From CAMTWZ01 sp041749075 (GTDB taxonomy: Bacteria > Bacteroidota > Rhodothermia > Balneolales > HLUCCA01), in the NCBI GenBank assembly GCA_041749075.1, contig JBGTBY010000035.1, positions 248,001 through 312,000 on the forward strand: a DNA stretch of 64,000 bases, in the 5' to 3' direction. Every line of letters begins with the position of its first letter. The first letter of the stretch is position 1. Position numbers and translations under genes: made by a program. The notes below the pieces were generated by a model. It saw only the letters and a program-made list of their open reading frames with translations, did no database searches and was not told the DNA's origin. Shown here in pieces: positions 53,258 to 61,878 of this stretch.

Positions 53258-54415
53258 TCAGGGCGTTCCTTGCACCACCGAATACTCCTGTCTATTGGTT
53301 TCTAGCAGCATCCATACCTTGCCAGAGGCACCTCGATGCATGCGAATGGTCGAGCCCCAAAGCTGTCCATAAGGCCATGTTGGACTTGGTTCGATTTTGC
53401 GGTAGTCCATTCCGTTCCAATGCCAAATCTGATAACGTGCCGCTCGGATCCAAATATCATTCGGTGAGAATACGCTGATCTGCCAAGCCGATTGTCTCAT
53501 GGCCCATAACGGTAAATCATCATTCTTAAGGTTGTGTTTTTCAAAAGAGAGAGTTTGTCCTAGCGACTCAAAACGGAACGACTCCCATCCGGTCAAATAC
53601 AGGTTAAGCGAATCCGTGCGATTGCAGCGGAATGCGGCGAGGTCGGTGATGTTTCCCTCCGCTTCTGGTACGTGGATGGGTAGTCCTGATGGTATTAGAG
53701 AATCCATTAGTTTGATCCACTCACCATTGTGCAATTTCCATAGTTGATTTAGCGGTTCGCTCAACTGTGTGTATTTGAACGCATGGATATAGATCTCATT
53801 CTTTGTTATTCCACTTATCTTAGCTAATTGGTAATCGGTTGGAGCTAATGCGTAAACCCAATCAGCAGTATAACCGTCTTTTGTATAGGTCATGCCGTTA
53901 TCGCCGGTTGCCATGAAAAAGCCTTTACCATCCGTCCAAACAGACCTCAACCCACCAATTGTCTGATATTGAAAACCCATCCATTTCTTGGTTCGGTTAT
54001 CAAATTCTGCCAACCCTGCTTTCGGATTATTTAGGTCGTAGAGTCCAACAGATACCATAAAGCTTTTGTCCCCAGTAAGATCATTGGAATAGTGCCGGAT
54101 GTCGTTTTCAATTGAGCCATGGATATCCCCCGACCATTCACTTCCGTTCCAGTGTAACCCTGCAAAAAAGCGACGCTCGCCATCTTCAACTTTCCACAAT
54201 CGTCCCATCACATACGCATCATCATCGGCGAATGCCCAAATACCTCCGAGAGTGGATGAAAAAACGGCCACCGAATCCGTCCTCCATGTGAAATCTCGAT
54301 TGCCCGATGAGTAATTGCAATCGGGGAAAGGGATAGGTCCGGTGATGTCGGGTTTGCAGGAGGCGATAGTTATAACAATCCCGAGAGCGAAAATGATTGG
54401 ATGTCTCTTTCCCAT
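53258..54415 (-). CDS. Unknown lipoprotein, possible beta-propeller
   Basis: 385 residues with a lipoprotein signal (MGKRHPIIFALGIVITIASC, Cys20). The rest is rich in Trp, Gly, Asp and Asn and has recurrent blade-like motifs (SVWTDGKGFFMATGDNG, LHWNGSEWSGDI, LHNGEWIKL, IWHWNGMDYRKI, SPNDIWIRA), suggesting a beta-propeller. No catalytic motif is recognised. The stop lies directly against that of convergent tsaC, and the start is next to the beta-barrel gene's stop, so the two envelope genes form one unit. Base use is AT-richer than the neighbours in several stretches. Confidence 0.65.
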   Translation of the reverse strand: MGKRHPIIFALGIVITIASCKPDITGPIPFPDCNYSSGNRDFTWRTDSVAVFSSTLGGIWAFADDDAYVMGRLWKVEDGERRFFAGLHWNGSEWSGDIHGSIENDIRHYSNDLTGDKSFMVSVGLYDLNNPKAGLAEFDNRTKKWMGFQYQTIGGLRSVWTDGKGFFMATGDNGMTYTKDGYTADWVYALAPTDYQLAKISGITKNEIYIHAFKYTQLSEPLNQLWKLHNGEWIKLMDSLIPSGLPIHVPEAEGNITDLAAFRCNRTDSLNLYLTGWESFRFESLGQTLSFEKHNLKNDDLPLWAMRQSAWQISVFSPNDIWIRAARYQIWHWNGMDYRKIEPSPTWPYGQLWGSTIRMHRGASGKVWMLLETNRQEYSVVQGTP

Positions 54416-55006
54416 TTACCTACTCCCCGGCGGTGGGAGATAATACCGCACTCCTAAGGTGAGTCTCATTCCACTGAAATCATCAAAGTACTCCGGATAC
54501 TCTTCATGCCTCATATTTCGGATGGCATGTGTTGTGAAAACAACCGGGAAGTTGGGCAGTTTCTTTTCTAATCCAATTCCACCGAAACCACCAAAGAGAA
54601 AGTTTCCAATTGCCTTTCCTGGTGGATTCCCACTATTCGGATAGGTCATATTCCCGTCGAGCCGTGCTATACCCCCAAGAAGATCAACGGTCATCTCATA
54701 TGGTATCGGAATACCATATTTGAATCCAACCTGAAGCATTTTCATATCGACCAAACGCCCTTGATCTTTGAAGAAATAGGAAACGATACCAAACATATAG
54801 AGACGTCTGGAGAGTGGAAATCCAACACTTGCGCCTAGGATGGACCCATAAGGAGTTCCATAGGTGTCTTCAAAAAAGTCAGCTGGCACCACATAAATCC
54901 CACCATCCACAGAAAAAAAAGCAGATGCGGGTGGAGCCTTTTGGGCGTGTAATGGACTCGCAAAAATGAGTGCGAGGAAGAGTAGAATGGTGCGGTTCAG
55001 GGGCAT
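54416..55006 (-). CDS. Outer-membrane beta-barrel-like protein
   Basis: 196 residues. The signal peptide is MPLNRTILLFLALIFASPLHAQ, with cleavage after AQ. The mature part alternates hydrophobic and polar residues with many Gly/Tyr/Phe, and the last strand ends MRLTLGVRYYLPPPGSR, so a small outer-membrane barrel is likely. It has no Cys-anchored start. Adjacent, no gap, to the lipoprotein gene downstream. Confidence 0.62.
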   Translation of the reverse strand: MPLNRTILLFLALIFASPLHAQKAPPASAFFSVDGGIYVVPADFFEDTYGTPYGSILGASVGFPLSRRLYMFGIVSYFFKDQGRLVDMKMLQVGFKYGIPIPYEMTVDLLGGIARLDGNMTYPNSGNPPGKAIGNFLFGGFGGIGLEKKLPNFPVVFTTHAIRNMRHEEYPEYFDDFSGMRLTLGVRYYLPPPGSR

Positions 55007-55046
55007 GGAGATGATATCATGTCTCCGACTAAGTAAACCCTTTACT
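55007..55046. promoter_or_regulatory. Two short palindromes between divergent-direction-neutral genes
   Basis: GGAGATGATATCATGTCTCC (55007-55026) and AGTAAA-CCC-TTTACT (55032-55046) lie upstream of the beta-barrel gene's start and downstream of the HlyD gene. They may be an operator or attenuator for the barrel/lipoprotein pair; there is no T tract, so they are unlikely to be a terminator. Confidence 0.3.
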
Positions 55047-55069
55047 AGTTGAAAGTCAAGTGAGATCGC

Positions 55070-56152
55070 TTACGGATTCATCACCAGCACATCCACTATT
55101 TCCCCGGGAATGAGATCCAAATGACCCAATCCATCCAGACTGATTCTCACCGGAATCCCACTTTCGATGAAGCCCGATCCGCGTTGCAAGTTCGCATCAT
55201 AGATCATGATCTGCGCTCCTGTCCGATCGATCACGGCTTCGGCGATCTGCTTCGGATATGTCCGAGTTCGGATTTGCACGATCATCCCGATGTGCGGTTT
55301 GATGGATATCGGTTGGCGGATGTAGCCGATAATGTGGGTCGGTGTCGGTGATGCGATCAACACCAGCGGGACTCCCCCATTCAGGTATGCGCCGTTCTGG
55401 ACAAACACTTTTACTACGGTTCCGCTGATGGGGGCGATCAGCACTGTCGGCTTGAATTCCTGATACGCTTCTTCCATCTCTGCTTCTAGGGCAGAAATGC
55501 CTAAAGTAACGGGATCACTAGCGGATGAACTACCCGACTCGTACTTGACCAAGCGCTGCATCTCGCGTTCCATATCGGCGATGAGTGATTTCTTCGCTTC
55601 ATATGCACTGGTTACCAGCGATAATTCCAAGGTCGAATCTTCCAATTCCTGCGCGGAAATCAGATTCTTCTCGAACAATTCCGTCATTCGCTCGGTCGTG
55701 CGAAGCAATTGGATGCGACGGATATTCAACGATTCGAACTCGATCGTTTCATTGATCACATCCAATTGAAGCGAAATGAGGTCGATGCGATTCCGTTGCA
55801 AGTCCGAGATTGGTTCTTGCGTGGCTTTCATCAACTCGATCTGTGTGCGAAACACATCCAGCTTGGCCTGCAGCATGGCGCTGTCGGCCACGGCAACGGT
55901 GGCGATCACATCCCCCGCTTGCACCACGTCAAATTCTTGAAGTGTAAATCCCTGAACTTGACCGGTCAGGGGTGCGCTCACGTACGCGGTGTCGGCCACG
56001 ACTTTTCCGACGAAAGAGGATTGCTGCGTCTTGTTTCCCCATAGTGATATGACGATCACCAATACCACGACAAAGGTGATGACCGGAACGAACCGGGTTC
56101 TGAATTCCCGCAGTTTTTGGCGGAAGGGGATTTGAATGGGTTGCATGCTCAT
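55070..56152 (-). CDS. HlyD-family membrane fusion protein
   Basis: 360 residues (a second ATG two codons on gives 358). One N-terminal membrane helix (VPVITFVVVLVIVISLWG, about 19-36) is followed by a biotinyl-lipoyl half (VSAPLTGQVQGFTLQEFD and VVQAGDVIATV), a coiled-coil hairpin (about 90-200) and the second lipoyl half (VLIAPISGTVVKVFVQNGAYL), then a beta-barrel domain. Such proteins bridge the inner membrane and an outer channel or act with glycan synthases (Alg44-type). No ABC exporter or outer channel accompanies it; instead it is coupled to DUF4956 and VTC genes by overlaps. Confidence 0.82.
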   Translation of the reverse strand: MSMQPIQIPFRQKLREFRTRFVPVITFVVVLVIVISLWGNKTQQSSFVGKVVADTAYVSAPLTGQVQGFTLQEFDVVQAGDVIATVAVADSAMLQAKLDVFRTQIELMKATQEPISDLQRNRIDLISLQLDVINETIEFESLNIRRIQLLRTTERMTELFEKNLISAQELEDSTLELSLVTSAYEAKKSLIADMEREMQRLVKYESGSSSASDPVTLGISALEAEMEEAYQEFKPTVLIAPISGTVVKVFVQNGAYLNGGVPLVLIASPTPTHIIGYIRQPISIKPHIGMIVQIRTRTYPKQIAEAVIDRTGAQIMIYDANLQRGSGFIESGIPVRISLDGLGHLDLIPGEIVDVLVMNP

Positions 56153-56835
56153 ACTTCGGACTCGTCTTCGGTGAGCATCGAACTGACGGAATGCACGCCA
56201 CGAATGGACTTCATTTCATTGACGAGGATGTCGATTTTGGATGGATCCCGCAACCGCAAGCGGTACGATAGAAAGACCCCATCCGTCCCCTCACGCACGC
56301 GTTCGGTCACTTTCACCCATTTGATGCTGTGCCGATGCAGCAACGGAACGAGCGTCCAGTCTTGGTCGGCCGGCTCATCATATTGAAGATTCAGAATGAG
56401 GTCAAAGCGTTGGCGCGATCCGAAGTTCGTGAACCATATATATAAGAAGGCGGTGGACATCGTGAGTGTCCCCACGATCGCCGTTGTGAATTTTTGTGTT
56501 CCGGATGCGAGCCCGATCACAATCAATGTGAGGATGTAGACCGTGTCCAAGGTGTCGCGCAGGATGTTCCGGAAGCGGACGATCGCGAAAACCGCAAGCA
56601 AGCTGAACGCGGTGACGATGTTGTTATCGAGCACCATCATCACCATCGAAACGGTAATGGGAATGATGATGAGCGAACTCACGAAGGATCGTGAATAGGA
56701 CAAACCCGAATGGGTGTACATGTAGATCCAAGCGAGGATCTGCCCGCAAAGAAATGCGAGCAGCAGGGCCATGACCAGCGTGGGCAGGTCTGTTGGAATC
56801 GGTGCCGTATCACCGAAGCGAAACCAATCATTCAT
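56149..56835 (-). CDS. DUF4956 membrane protein
   Basis: 228 residues from MNDWFRFGDT at 56835; an upstream frame is open only through the preceding gene. There are four membrane segments (about 18-38, 49-70, 76-95, 104-120). The loop VRFRNILRDTLDTVYILTL is the DUF4956 signature. A soluble C-terminal ferredoxin-like domain of about 90 residues follows (RQRFDLILNLQYDEPADQDW). Function unknown. Genes of this family often sit with VTC-domain proteins, as here, with 4-base overlaps on both sides. Confidence 0.8.
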   Translation of the reverse strand: MNDWFRFGDTAPIPTDLPTLVMALLLAFLCGQILAWIYMYTHSGLSYSRSFVSSLIIIPITVSMVMMVLDNNIVTAFSLLAVFAIVRFRNILRDTLDTVYILTLIVIGLASGTQKFTTAIVGTLTMSTAFLYIWFTNFGSRQRFDLILNLQYDEPADQDWTLVPLLHRHSIKWVKVTERVREGTDGVFLSYRLRLRDPSKIDILVNEMKSIRGVHSVSSMLTEDESEV

Positions 56836-57593
56836 CCGTAATTCCCGATAGCGACATTTTGTGGATAGTGCAACATCACCAATCCGGCGGCATATTTCGC
56901 GGCCGATTCGGGATGCAAGTGAAACGTCTGCACGATGTCTTGAAACCAATTCGGATACCGATCTGTGAACTTCAGTTCCAAAATCACCAAGTTTCCGAAA
57001 ACAGAAACAGGTTCGAGGGTTTTAACCGAGTATCGGATGTCGTGTTGGATGGCGGATGTCACGTGACGGTCGAAGGTGACCCGGATGCTGTTTCCTACGT
57101 CACTCTGGTACGCCTCTCTCATATAAGAGACATGAGTGCGGGGCGTCGCATCGAGCTCGTTGCGAAGGTGGCAAAAATATTGAAGTGCGGAAAGCTGCTC
57201 CGGGGTCTGCATCAACAAATGTGACAAAACGGGCGTCTGACCTGCGACCAATTCTTCGACTGATTCGCGATGAACGATGGCACGTCGCTTCGTGATGACT
57301 TTGTCGTGGCGACGTTTCACTTCCAAGTAAACCGGCTTCCCTTCCCCGTTGTCATAGTATCGGATGCGGAGTTTGTATCGGTTGCGGTTGCCATTGATGG
57401 TGTCGCGGTAGGTGTCGAGGTCGGGCGAGTCGAGATAGATGCTATGAACAGCGTAAGACAAGTTGTGCTGAGTGGCGCCGAAGCGGTCTACATCCAGATA
57501 GGATTCCACGAATTGGCGGATCTGTAATGCCGTATGCTCCGATGTCAGATACTTGTATTCGAATCGTTGGCGTTGGAGCGAGGTGTCTGACAT
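56832..57593 (-). CDS. VTC-domain (triphosphate tunnel) protein
   Basis: 253 residues from MSDTSLQRQR. The CYTH/triphosphate-tunnel residues are visible: FEYKYLTS at the start, YLDSPDLDTYRDTINGNRNR and YKLRIRYYDN (basic strands), VYLEVKRRHDKVITKRRAI (ExK-type) and LVILELKFTD (second ExK). Yeast Vtc4 uses this fold to make polyphosphate; bacterial copies are biochemically undefined. First gene of a VTC-DUF4956-HlyD unit, divergent from tRNA-Asn across a 158-base gap. Confidence 0.87.
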   Translation of the reverse strand: MSDTSLQRQRFEYKYLTSEHTALQIRQFVESYLDVDRFGATQHNLSYAVHSIYLDSPDLDTYRDTINGNRNRYKLRIRYYDNGEGKPVYLEVKRRHDKVITKRRAIVHRESVEELVAGQTPVLSHLLMQTPEQLSALQYFCHLRNELDATPRTHVSYMREAYQSDVGNSIRVTFDRHVTSAIQHDIRYSVKTLEPVSVFGNLVILELKFTDRYPNWFQDIVQTFHLHPESAAKYAAGLVMLHYPQNVAIGNYG

Positions 57594-57709
57594 GGATGAG
57601 TGATGGTGCCGTTTATGGGTCTGAAGACGTGTGGAAAAGATAACAATTCCGTAACGTGGCGACAAAGTTCAAAGGATTTGAGTTTTCATATCAAAAATGC
57701 GGATTCTGG

Positions 57710-57742
57710 TTTGACTGATGTGGCTCTGAAACCGTATATTTG
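57710..57742 (+). promoter_or_regulatory. tRNA-Asn promoter, Bacteroidota sigma-A type
   Basis: TTTG at 57710-57713 and TATATTTG at 57735-57742 with 21 bases between, matching the TTTG/TAnnTTTG consensus exactly, 9 bases before the tRNA. Supports the phylum assignment. Confidence 0.75.
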
Positions 57743-57751
57743 TGGCTCTAT

Positions 57752-57823
57752 TCCTCGGTAGCTCAATGGCAGAGCATGCGGCTGTTAACCGCAGGGTTGC
57801 TGGTTCGAGTCCAGCCCGGGGAG
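57752..57823 (+). tRNA. tRNA-Asn (anticodon GTT)
   Basis: 72 bases. Acceptor TCCTCGG/CCGGGGA with one T-G pair and discriminator G, D arm GCTCAATGGCAGAGC, anticodon stem-loop GCGGCTGTTAACCGC with GTT, T arm GCTGGTTCGAGTCCAGC. CCA is not encoded. Followed by a terminator. Confidence 0.97.
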
Positions 57824-57830
57824 CAGATTC

Positions 57831-57864
57831 AGGGACTGATGTGAAAGCGTCGGTCCCTTTTTTT
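57831..57864 (+). terminator. Rho-independent terminator of tRNA-Asn
   Basis: AGGGACTGA pairs with TCGGTCCCT (one G-T wobble) across a 9-10-base loop and is followed by a run of T, 7 bases after the tRNA. Confidence 0.85.
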
Positions 57865-57887
57865 ATGTACAGAGAGGAGGAATATTA

Positions 57888-57913
57888 ACAGGGAGGATGG
57901 GAGTATGGGAGGT
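57888..57913 (+). repeat. Fourth copy of the dispersed G-rich repeat
   Basis: Starts ACAGGGAGGATGGGAGTATG and ends GGAGGT; one G is inserted relative to the 25-base consensus. It lies between the tRNA-Asn terminator and the nested palindrome. Confidence 0.65.
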
Positions 57914-57958
57914 TTGTTATAGGGGGCCTTAATTCGTGCCCGCCGAGAGCGGAGAACA

Positions 57959-58043
57959 TCCCCCAGCTGAAGCTGGGGGTAAATGTTAAGATTCGTATGC
58001 TGAATGATCATCTTAACGATGACCCCCAGCTTCAGCTGGGGGA
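57959..58043. repeat. Nested REP-like palindrome
   Basis: Outer arms CCCCCAGCTGAAGCTGGGGG (57960-57979) and its exact reverse complement (58023-58042); inner arms GTTAAGAT (57985-57992) and ATCTTAAC (58010-58017). Each 20-base arm is itself nearly self-complementary, so it can form either two small hairpins or one long stem with a 17-base loop. It lies 17 bases past the truA stop and may end that unit. No transposase is in the window. Confidence 0.85.
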
Positions 58044-58059
58044 TCCGGTCAACGGTCTA

Positions 58060-58800
58060 CTACCTACGGTCCACGTAACCAACCCTCTCCAGCACCAACC
58101 CATGCGCCGGTGCGACCGATGGCACCTTATGCGGCGGATGTCCTTCCAACGTCTTCCTGATCGATCCTTCTTCGATCTCTTCTGCTGCGATGGCCACCAT
58201 CATCCCCACCAACCGCCTCACCATATTCCGCAAAAATCGGTTTCCGGTGATGATGTAAACATATCCGCCCCTGGTTTCTTCGAATCGACTCTCCGTAATC
58301 GTGCAAACACAGTTCTCCAGCACAGGATCCATCAACGCGAACGGACGAAAATCATGCGTCCCGATGCAATCATCGGCTGATGAGAGTAGTTTTTTCGGAT
58401 CGATGTTCTTCATCAAATTCCATCGTAAGGGCTGAAGCGGATCCGGGACTATGGCGATGGAATAATGATAGGTTCGGCTGACCGCGTTGAACCGCGCATG
58501 AAAATCATCATTCACCTTTTCAATTCGGTTGATGCGGATCGATTTCGGAAGCACGGAATTCAACCGCTTCTTCAATCTGTCCGGGGATTCGGATAAGTCG
58601 ATATCCAAATGCGCCACCTGGGCTCGGGCATGAACGCCGCTATCTGTGCGACCCGAAGCGACGAGATCGATGTCGCTGATTTGTGTCACCATCCGGATCT
58701 TATCTTCGATCTCCTCTTGTATGGTCGGAGTATCGATTTGCTTCTGCCATCCGAAATAATCGCTTCCATCGTACGATATCTCGAATCGAAAGCGTGGCAT
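58060..58800 (-). CDS. truA: tRNA pseudouridine(38-40) synthase
   Basis: Isomerises uridines 38-40 in the anticodon arm. 246 residues from MPRFRFEISYDGSDYFGWQ at 58800; the longer frame to 59013 lies inside the previous gene. The catalytic Asp is in ASGRTDSGVHARAQ (residue of about 52), FNAVSRTYHY is the family strand, and NRFLRNMVRRLVGMM is the C-terminal motif. TGATG overlap with the DUF5683 gene. Confidence 0.95.
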   Translation of the reverse strand: MPRFRFEISYDGSDYFGWQKQIDTPTIQEEIEDKIRMVTQISDIDLVASGRTDSGVHARAQVAHLDIDLSESPDRLKKRLNSVLPKSIRINRIEKVNDDFHARFNAVSRTYHYSIAIVPDPLQPLRWNLMKNIDPKKLLSSADDCIGTHDFRPFALMDPVLENCVCTITESRFEETRGGYVYIITGNRFLRNMVRRLVGMMVAIAAEEIEEGSIRKTLEGHPPHKVPSVAPAHGLVLERVGYVDRR

Positions 58801-59408
58801 CAGAACGACAAGCGCAGGTTGAGCATCGGCGCGCCATTGGTATAGCTCATGTACGCCGCCGAATTTCTTGCTTGACGGTATGCCCCCACTCCTGCCAACA
58901 CGCGGTTTACGACCATGAGCGATGCGATGGCCGGAAGCTGGTTCCGAGCCGCATCCTCGCGGTTGATCAGATCCACATAGCGATTTCTCGACGCTACATC
59001 CTGCCACTGCCATTGGTTCGCGGGTACATCAGGCAAAATCCTATCCCAATTCCGCGAGCGCAACATCTGATCGTTGTATTCATCGAGGTTGTCGTACCGC
59101 GCCAACGCGAATTTGAACGAAAGCGGTCGCCCGGCGATATCCGCCCCGGCATAATGCCTCGATTGGGTGAGCAGATTGTCATGAAGACGATCCGCATGAA
59201 TTGAAAATCCGAAATACCCGCTGATGAGGGCGATGTCGGCGGCCAGATGCACCTTCCCAACAGTCCAGTTATCGGGCTGATTATAGTACTGTCCCCATCC
59301 GGGCACGATGAGTGAGCGCAACAAAGCCTTTCCCTCATTGGATTGCGCCGAGGCCGTGTGCATTCCCATCACGCCCATCAGAAAAATGATGCTAAGCAGT
59401 CGCTTCAT
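58800..59408 (-). CDS. DUF5683-like exported protein
   Basis: 202 residues with a signal peptide (MKRLLSIIFLMGVMGMHTASA). The SLIVPGWGQYYNQPDNW motif, a P-G-x-G-Q-Y pattern, is characteristic of DUF5683 proteins found in this phylum, followed by a hydrophobic stretch (VHLAADIALISGYFGFSIHA). A second one lies near residues 160-175. Function unknown; probably in the envelope. Overlaps ccmF by 17 bases and truA by 1. Confidence 0.7.
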   Translation of the reverse strand: MKRLLSIIFLMGVMGMHTASAQSNEGKALLRSLIVPGWGQYYNQPDNWTVGKVHLAADIALISGYFGFSIHADRLHDNLLTQSRHYAGADIAGRPLSFKFALARYDNLDEYNDQMLRSRNWDRILPDVPANQWQWQDVASRNRYVDLINREDAARNQLPAIASLMVVNRVLAGVGAYRQARNSAAYMSYTNGAPMLNLRLSF

Positions 59409-61878
59409 CCCGAACAGCTCCTTTTGTTTCGTTCCACCGACGCAAGATGGCGATACTGAATCCGATCATCAACAAAAATGTTCCAAGCCAGACCACAGCC
59501 ACCATCGGTTTGCGTTCGATGGTGAGCAGCACCCAATCGGGCTCCACAATATGGTTCACGCCAGCCAGACGAAGTTCGATTTCACCAGTGGATGGATTCA
59601 CATTCGTGAACTGCACTTGGATGTCGCCATTTCCGATCTCAATGACGTCCGATGAGGTCATGGATTGTCCGTTCTCGCGAATGATGGAAAACAAAGGCGA
59701 TACGGTGGAGATGGAATCCGAACCGAACCGTTTCACATCCAATAAGGCTCTGACGGCGATTGAGGTATTTTCGGGCATCGTGGCGAGGTCCACCAAATCA
59801 AAATCCCGGAAGGTGATCTCATACCCATCCGCTTCGGCGGACTGGTCTTTTTTCAGCTTCAGTATTTTGAAGGATGTGCTGTCGGATGTCGTCACTTCCT
59901 GAACTCCGCTCATCCGCTCTCGCTCGCGTTCCACCATAGAAGATCCGGCAACATATAAATAGATGTCGGATGTGAGACCGGTACGAACTTCGGGATCTAC
60001 CGTCCAGTTGATGTTGCCGGCATTCGCGTTTGCGATCATCGGATATACGGTCGGTATCATGAAAAATGGCGCGCGACCCGATTTCATGTCCTCCACTTTA
60101 ATGGTGTATTCCTGCTCTCCCGGACGATTGCGATTCGTTGTGGCTGCTTCCATAAAGGTGACCATATACCTCTCACCGAGCAGTTTCGGCTCATTTTTAC
60201 GAAGCTCCACCATTTCGATGGGCTGCATCACTGCAAATCCATCATTTCCGACCACACTTCCAGCCATAACGGCTTTGTTGTATTCGACGGTTTGTTCATC
60301 CAATAGAGGTCGGTCGAACGCGGCACCAAGAAATCCGATCATCAGGAAGGCGAAGCCGATATGGGAAATCGAGCCACCAATGAGTTTCGGATTACGGCGC
60401 AACAAGCTGAGCAAGATTCCACCATTGCCGAACAGTCCGATGAACGCCGCCAAGAGCAGCACCATGAACGCGATGTCGCGGATTTCAGCCAAGATGATGA
60501 TGCCGATTGTCGCGGCCGAAGCCAGCACCAAAGGAATAAGGATGCGAGTTGCAAGGTCTTCCATCGTTTCGGTGCGCTTCCACCAGACCAATTGTCCGAT
60601 GACCGTCATGATGGCGATGGCGACTCCAAACGGAAGCGACCAATTCGTGTAAAATTGGATGTCGGGTGGCGTCGGATTGTCCACAAACAAACGACCCAGA
60701 ATCGGAGAACTCGTTCCGACGATGATCACGATCCCTAACAGAAACAAGGTCATCGCCGCGGCAAAGGCCATGAAATCACGCGATAAAATCGGCGCGTCTT
60801 TCGTGACGGATGGCATGTCTTTGATCCTCCATAGGATGAACCCGGCACCTAAGGCCACCATCGCCAACATGAACGTCAACAACTGATTGTATAGTCCCAG
60901 ATCTACGAAACTGTGTACAGAGGCTTCTCCCAAGATGCCGGAGCGCGTCAGGAATGTGGAATAAACAATCAAAACGAAGGCCAGAACCGCAAACACGATC
61001 GACGAAATGACTCCGGTATCACGCTTGCGCTGAATCAGCATCGTATGGATGCCGGCTGTGCCCACCAACCATGGCACTAAGGATGCATTCTCCACCGGAT
61101 CCCACGCCCAATATCCACCAAAGGACAACGTCACATACGCCCAATATCCACCCAAGAAAATGGCGGTGAGCAAACACACATTCGCAGCCAAAGCCCAAGG
61201 CAAGGCTGGTCGGACCCATTCACGGAACTGCTTTTTCCACACCGCGGCAAGAGCGAACGCGAATGGAACGGTCATCATCGCGAATCCTAAGAAGAGTACC
61301 GGCGGATGGATGACGATCCACGGACTTCTGAGTAAATCATTCAACCCACTTCCATCCGCTGGAATGAAATCCGGATTGTTCATGAAAATCGGCGCATTCG
61401 GCATCTGTTCGCGAAGCAAACGGAACGGCGATGCTCCGAACTGTGTGCCGAGAAATTCCACGCCCAATACCATCGATATCAGAAAGACCTGTGTCAGACT
61501 CATAAAGGTCATGACGGGTGCTTTGTAGGTGGTTTCGGTCCAGCGAATCAGTCCCCATCCCACAAGGGCAGTGAACAGAATCCACAGGAGCAACGACCCT
61601 TCCTGGCCACTGTAGAAAGAGGCCCATATATAAATGTCTTGCAGGTCCTTGCTCGTGTAATTGAACACGTAGTAGTATTGGAACTGATGCTGGAACAGCA
61701 AATACAGTAACGCGCCGCTGGCGATCAGGACGAACCATCCTTTCGCATAAAACATCCATTTCGCGAGGGGTTCCAGGCGGGAATTGATGCCGTTGGAGAT
61801 TCGGATGTAGATGAGAGTGGAAAAGACAGCCGAGAGGAACGCGAGGACGATAGCAATGTGCCCGATCGTTGCAATCAT
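59392..61878 (-). CDS. ccmF: Cytochrome c haem lyase subunit CcmF
   Basis: Accepts haem from CcmE and attaches it to apocytochrome c on the periplasmic side. 828 residues from MIATIGHIAI (a frame extends 12 codons upstream). About 15 membrane segments; the WWD haem-handling domain reads FGGYWAWDPVENASLVPWL near residue 245, and the conserved loop LGVEFLGTQFGASPFRL precedes it. A large periplasmic domain (about 560-800) comes before the last helix. Overlaps ccmE by ATGA. Confidence 0.95.
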   Translation of the reverse strand: MIATIGHIAIVLAFLSAVFSTLIYIRISNGINSRLEPLAKWMFYAKGWFVLIASGALLYLLFQHQFQYYYVFNYTSKDLQDIYIWASFYSGQEGSLLLWILFTALVGWGLIRWTETTYKAPVMTFMSLTQVFLISMVLGVEFLGTQFGASPFRLLREQMPNAPIFMNNPDFIPADGSGLNDLLRSPWIVIHPPVLFLGFAMMTVPFAFALAAVWKKQFREWVRPALPWALAANVCLLTAIFLGGYWAYVTLSFGGYWAWDPVENASLVPWLVGTAGIHTMLIQRKRDTGVISSIVFAVLAFVLIVYSTFLTRSGILGEASVHSFVDLGLYNQLLTFMLAMVALGAGFILWRIKDMPSVTKDAPILSRDFMAFAAAMTLFLLGIVIIVGTSSPILGRLFVDNPTPPDIQFYTNWSLPFGVAIAIMTVIGQLVWWKRTETMEDLATRILIPLVLASAATIGIIILAEIRDIAFMVLLLAAFIGLFGNGGILLSLLRRNPKLIGGSISHIGFAFLMIGFLGAAFDRPLLDEQTVEYNKAVMAGSVVGNDGFAVMQPIEMVELRKNEPKLLGERYMVTFMEAATTNRNRPGEQEYTIKVEDMKSGRAPFFMIPTVYPMIANANAGNINWTVDPEVRTGLTSDIYLYVAGSSMVERERERMSGVQEVTTSDSTSFKILKLKKDQSAEADGYEITFRDFDLVDLATMPENTSIAVRALLDVKRFGSDSISTVSPLFSIIRENGQSMTSSDVIEIGNGDIQVQFTNVNPSTGEIELRLAGVNHIVEPDWVLLTIERKPMVAVVWLGTFLLMIGFSIAILRRWNETKGAVRDEATA

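Noticed and set aside
57959..58043. CRISPR-like repeat or insertion-sequence end
   Set aside because: Only two inverted units without spacers of equal length, and no cas gene or transposase; a REP-like palindrome fits better.
58801..59013. 71-codon N-terminal extension of truA
   Set aside because: It lies within the DUF5683 gene, and the TruA family starts at the PRFRFEISYDG segment.
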